A program made the position numbers and the translations under genes. DNA of 55,599 bases from CAZGWJ01 sp964529445 (lineage in GTDB: Bacteria > Oederibacteriota > Muellerivitia > Muellerivitales > Muellerivitaceae), in NCBI GenBank assembly GCA_964529445.1, contig CAZGWJ010000005.1, positions 1 through 55,599 of the forward strand, read 5' to 3'. Positions 52,515 to 55,599 of this stretch are shown here, piece after piece (position 1 is the first letter of the stretch; the number at the start of each line of letters is the position of its first letter). The notes under the pieces were generated by a model. That model was not told where the DNA came from. It made no database searches and was given only the letters and a program-made list of their open reading frames with translations.

Positions 52515-55174
52515 GGCAGGAGCTTCTCGACGATGCCGGGCGCTTCCTTCAAGGCCTCCTCCAGCTTGGCGGGATCCTTGCCCCCCGCCTGGGCCAGGTC
52601 GGGCCTTCCGCCTCCCCCGCCGCCCGCGAGGGCGGCGACCTGCTTCACCACGTCCCCGGCCTTGATCCTCGCCGTCAGGTCCTTCGTGACTCCAACGATG
52701 AAGGAGACCTTGTCCCCGGAAAGACCGCCCAGGACGATGACACCGCTGCCCAGCTTGTCCTTGAGGGAATCCACCAGCTTCCGCAGGCCGTCGGGATCGA
52801 TCTGGTCGACCCGGCCCACGACGAGCGATACGCCTTTCACGTCCCGGCGGGACGCCAGCAGGTCGCCCGCCAGGTTGCCGGCCATCTTGCTCTTGGCCGA
52901 AGCCAGTTCCTTCTCCCGGGACTTGGCCTCGGCGAGAAGCAGTTCCACCCTTCCCCGGAGGTCGCTCTCGGGGGCCTTGAGAAGCCGGGAGAGGTCCTGC
53001 AGGAGGTCCTCCAGGCGCTCGACGTGGGCGAGAGCCCCTTCCCCCGTGACGGCCTCGATCCGGCGCACGCCGGAGGCCACCGAGGACTCGGATAGGATCT
53101 TGAAGGACCCGATGTCCCCGGTGCGGGATACGTGGGTGCCGCCGCACAGTTCGGTCGAGAAACCCGGAACCTCCACGACGCGGACCTCGTTCCCGTACTT
53201 CTCGCTGAAGAAGGCCAGGGCCCCCCGCTTCTTGGCCTCCTCGAAACCCATCACGTTCTTCCTCAGTTCGATGTTCTCCATGATCTTCCGGTTCACGAGA
53301 CGCTCGATCTCGGTCAGCTGGTCGGGCCTCAACGCCTCGAAATGCGTGAAGTCGAAACGGAGCCGGTCGGGTCCGACCCAACTGCCCGCCTGCTCGACAT
53401 GGCGGCCCGCGACGAGGCGCAAGGCCGACTGCAGGAGGTGGGTGGCCGTGTGGTTGCGCATGGTGGATCGCCGCTCGCTCTCCATGACGCGGGCGAGGAC
53501 CGGACCGCCCTCCTTCAAGGAACCCTTGCGGACCTCGACCCAATGGCCGTGCAGGGTCTCGGCGACGAGCTGGGTATGAACCACGTCCGCGGCGAAGGAT
53601 GCGCTCGTGAGGTCGCCCTGGTCGCCGACCTGTCCGCCCTTCTCGGCGTAGAACGGGGTCCGGTCGAGGACCACCACGCCCTTCTCGCCCTCGGAAAGTT
53701 CCGCCACCGGTTCGTGCCGCCCGTCCTTCACCCGCACCAGTTTCAACGCCCTCGCCTCGGCCTCGAGACCGTCGTAGCCCGTGAAGAGGGTGGCGGGAAC
53801 CTTCGAGGCCATCTCGTTGTAGAGGGGGGGAAGCGCCTTCTCGCCGCTCCCGGCCCAGGCGTTGCGCGCCCTCTCCCGCTGGCTCTCCATGGCCGCCTCG
53901 AAGCCCTTCACGTCCACGGACAGCCCCATCTCCCGGAGGATCTCCTGCGTGAGGTCGAGGGGGAAACCGTAGGTGTCGTACAGGTTGAAGGCCTCGCCGC
54001 CCGAGAGTTCCTTCACCCCGCTCTGCTTCAAGAGGGCCACCTTGGACTTCAACTGCTGGGTGCCGGCCTCGAGGGTCTCGAAGAACTTCTCCTCCTCGGC
54101 CTTGACGACGTTGACGATGTGTTCCTGCCGGCGGATCAGTTCGGGATATACGGCCCCCATGAGGCGTCCCACCTCGGGGACCAGCCCGGCCATGAAGGGT
54201 TCCGTGGAACCCAGCAGTTTACCGTGACGGATGGCGCGGCGCAGGATGCGGCGCAGGACGTAACCGCGCCCCTCGTTGGAGGGGAGGACGCCGTCCGCCA
54301 CGAGGAACGCGGTGGCCCGCAGGTGGTCGCTGATGACGTTGAGGGAGGGACGGATCTTCCGGTCCTGGACGGCCGGGTCGATGCCCCGCAGGGCCGCGAC
54401 GGCCTTCACGAGGGGCTGGAGGAGGTCGCAGTCGTAGTTGGACGTGACGCCCTGCATGACGGACGCGACGCGTTCCAGTCCCATGCCGGTGTCGATGTTG
54501 GGCTTGGGAAGGGGCTTCAAGGTCCCGTTCTCCTGCCGGTCGAACTGCGTGAAGACCAGGTTCCAGATCTCCAGGAACCGCCCGCATTCGCACTCCACCC
54601 CGCAGGTGGGCTTTCCGCAACCCACGGAGGCGCCCAGGTCGACGTAGATCTCGGAGCAGGGGCCGCAGGGGCCCGTGGGACCCATGGTCCAGAAGTTGGA
54701 CTCCTCTCCCAGGCGCTTGATGCGCTCCTGCGGGAACCCGGTGGCGTCCTTCCAGAGCCGGATGGCCTCCTCGTCGTTCTCGAAAACCGAGAGATGCAGG
54801 CGGGAGGGATCGATCGAGAGCACCCGGGTCACGAATTCCCAGGCCCACTCGATGGCCTCCTTCTTGAAATACCCGCCGAACGAGAAATTCCCCAGCATCT
54901 CGAAGAAGGTGTGGTGGCGCGCCGTGAAGCCCACCCGCTCGAGGTCCGCGGTGCGGAAGCACTTCTGGCAGGAGGCCGCGTAGGGCTTCCCGTGGGGGAA
55001 AGGGACGGTTCCCAGGAAGTAGGGTTTGAACTGGTTCATGCCGGCGTTGGCCAAAAGGAGCGTGGGGTCCTTCTCCGGAACGAGGGAGGAGGAGGGCACG
55101 ACCTTGTGCTCCTTGGAGGCGAAGAAATCGAGATACGCCTGCCGGATCTCGGAACCCGTCTTGGGGACTTTCAT
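52511..55174 (-). CDS. alaS: Alanyl-tRNA synthetase
   Basis: Charges tRNA-Ala in the cytoplasm. It has 887 residues, full length. The catalytic domain shows RQAYLDFFASKEHKVVPSSS and DPTLLLANAGMNQFKPYFLG near 36-55. CQKCFRTADLERVG, FFEMLGNFSFGGYFK and TGMGLERVASVMQG complete it. The editing domain has the zinc motif NHTATHLLQSAL and later ELCGGTHVSRTGDIG. The C-terminal C-Ala region contains GGGGGGRPDLAQAGG. No good ribosome site precedes the ATG. A -10-like TAGGAT lies six bases upstream. It is first in alaS-ruvX-mltG and follows recX across repeat element I. Confidence 0.97.
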   Translation of the reverse strand: MKVPKTGSEIRQAYLDFFASKEHKVVPSSSLVPEKDPTLLLANAGMNQFKPYFLGTVPFPHGKPYAASCQKCFRTADLERVGFTARHHTFFEMLGNFSFGGYFKKEAIEWAWEFVTRVLSIDPSRLHLSVFENDEEAIRLWKDATGFPQERIKRLGEESNFWTMGPTGPCGPCSEIYVDLGASVGCGKPTCGVECECGRFLEIWNLVFTQFDRQENGTLKPLPKPNIDTGMGLERVASVMQGVTSNYDCDLLQPLVKAVAALRGIDPAVQDRKIRPSLNVISDHLRATAFLVADGVLPSNEGRGYVLRRILRRAIRHGKLLGSTEPFMAGLVPEVGRLMGAVYPELIRRQEHIVNVVKAEEEKFFETLEAGTQQLKSKVALLKQSGVKELSGGEAFNLYDTYGFPLDLTQEILREMGLSVDVKGFEAAMESQRERARNAWAGSGEKALPPLYNEMASKVPATLFTGYDGLEAEARALKLVRVKDGRHEPVAELSEGEKGVVVLDRTPFYAEKGGQVGDQGDLTSASFAADVVHTQLVAETLHGHWVEVRKGSLKEGGPVLARVMESERRSTMRNHTATHLLQSALRLVAGRHVEQAGSWVGPDRLRFDFTHFEALRPDQLTEIERLVNRKIMENIELRKNVMGFEEAKKRGALAFFSEKYGNEVRVVEVPGFSTELCGGTHVSRTGDIGSFKILSESSVASGVRRIEAVTGEGALAHVERLEDLLQDLSRLLKAPESDLRGRVELLLAEAKSREKELASAKSKMAGNLAGDLLASRRDVKGVSLVVGRVDQIDPDGLRKLVDSLKDKLGSGVIVLGGLSGDKVSFIVGVTKDLTARIKAGDVVKQVAALAGGGGGGRPDLAQAGGKDPAKLEEALKEAPGIVEKLLP

Positions 55175-55180
55175 TCTTTC

Positions 55181-55186
55181 ATCCTA
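55181..55186 (-). promoter_or_regulatory. -10-like box six bases before the alaS ATG
   Basis: TAGGAT on the minus strand followed by GAAAGA and the ATG. No convincing -35 is present. GAAAGA could instead be a weak ribosome site, so the leaderless reading is tentative. Confidence 0.35.
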
Positions 55187-55197
55187 GCGAAGAATTA

Positions 55198-55361
55198 CAA
55201 CGGAACGCGAAGGCGCGAAGCTGGCGAAGTTTCATTGTGTTCCAAATAATGACGTCGGAAAAGAAAGGCCGTTTTCGCCGCTTCCGCATCCTTCGCCCGC
55301 CATCGATCACCATCGATGGCGAGGTCTCGACCCAGGCGGGCGGCTTCGCGTTAAGCCGTTG
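55198..55361. repeat. CGAAG-type palindromic element, copy I, between recX and alaS
   Basis: The left arm CAACGGAACGCGAAGGCGCG (from 55198, continuing AAGCTGGCGAAG) is inverted against GCGGCTTCGCGTTAAGCCGT (from 55340). The core is about 105 bases and contains the small palindrome ATCGATCACCATCGAT-like sequence at 55302-55317. The right arm ends about 18 bases from the recX stop. Confidence 0.7.
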
Positions 55362-55378
55362 CCCGGTTTCACCGTTTC

Positions 55379-55599
55379 TCAGTCGTCGAAGGCGCCGGAA
55401 TTATAGCCGAAAAGGCCCTGCACCGCACGCCGGGCACAGTCCGGAGAATAACCCCTCGAAACGAGGAATCTCAAGGCCCGGGCCCTGTGTCGACGCGGAT
55501 CCTCCTCTTTCCTCCCGCCCCGGAAGCGCGCCCGATGACCCTTGAGGACCTGCAGGGCTCTCCCCTCCTCGACCTCCCGCGGGAACCCGTCGGCCAGGG
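55379..55599 (-). CDS. recX: Regulatory protein RecX, C-terminal part, cut by window edge
   Basis: Found by translating the reverse complement of the last 221 bases, where one frame stays open to a TGA at 55381-55379. The 72 visible codons include DGFPREVEEGRALQVLKGHR, then EDPRRHRARALRFLVSRGYS and CARRAVQGLFGYN. This is the triple-helix RecX pattern of basic helices with RxxRFLxxRGY. RecX binds RecA filaments and limits their activity. The recA-recX-alaS order is common, so recA probably lies just beyond the window. The N-terminal part is missing. Confidence 0.82.
   Translation of the reverse strand, partial: LADGFPREVEEGRALQVLKGHRARFRGGRKEEDPRRHRARALRFLVSRGYSPDCARRAVQGLFGYNSGAFDD

Noticed and set aside
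53132..55249. A 705-codon open frame antisense to alaS
   Set aside because: alaS is unmistakable on the other strand. The antisense product is a compositional shadow without family features.

Overview
The window looks like one piece of a GC-rich diderm (Gram-negative-type) bacterial chromosome. Outer-membrane barrels, an O-antigen-type polysaccharide locus, YajC, an FtsEX/EnvC-like divisome set and the order recX-alaS-ruvX-mltG all fit that. I see no rRNA, tRNA, phage, plasmid or CRISPR material. An uncultured lineage such as an Acidobacteriota relative is possible, but the phylum cannot be fixed from this sequence alone.

Layout. (1) 1-5156: the end of a flippase gene on the minus strand faces a plus-strand run of a DUF2079 membrane protein, a GT4 glycosyltransferase and two methyltransferases. 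(2) 18582-5171, minus strand: a long, tightly overlapped polysaccharide operon. It holds a ROK sugar kinase, UDP-glucose dehydrogenase, an RmlD-like reductase, four GT2 enzymes (two of them dolichol-phosphate-mannose-synthase-like), a flippase, a radical SAM protein, GDP-mannose 4,6-dehydratase, a large GT-C-like membrane protein and a methyltransferase. A lone MalK/UgpC-type ATPase (19803-18697) and an O-antigen ligase/polymerase (20038-21216) lie beside it. Together these could make nucleotide sugars, assemble a lipid-linked glycan, flip it and ligate or polymerise it. (3) 21.3-42 kb: mostly housekeeping and envelope genes: yajC, a highly expressed-looking porin, glmS, rsmA, pdxA, a PIN-PhoH ATPase with an M50-like protease, rsmI, a PAP2 phosphatase, dus, mgtC, tsaD, a YibQ-type deacetylase and a CtpA protease. 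(4) 41.8-44.6 kb: ftsE-ftsX-envC. (5) 44.6-50.7 kb: a two-gene unit for a 1653-residue secreted SpoIID/Kelch/FlgD-like mosaic protein and a secreted companion, visibly richer in A+T than its surroundings. (6) 50.8-55.6 kb: recX-alaS-ruvX-mltG.

The main unexplained structure is a family of imperfect palindromic elements built from units like CGAAGACGCGAAGG. They occupy nine intergenic sites between 21 and 55 kb, usually touching a stop codon, and in two cases supply the C-terminal residues of a protein. One copy is expanded and encloses a GxxExxY-type PD-(D/E)XK nuclease-like gene, so it could be the full-length member of an otherwise gene-less family. Other points of interest are an FtsE homologue lacking the Q-loop glutamine and switch histidine, a porin mRNA leader with three successive hairpins behind a near-consensus promoter, and five genes whose -10 box sits 6-7 bases from the ATG without a Shine-Dalgarno sequence (possible leaderless mRNAs).
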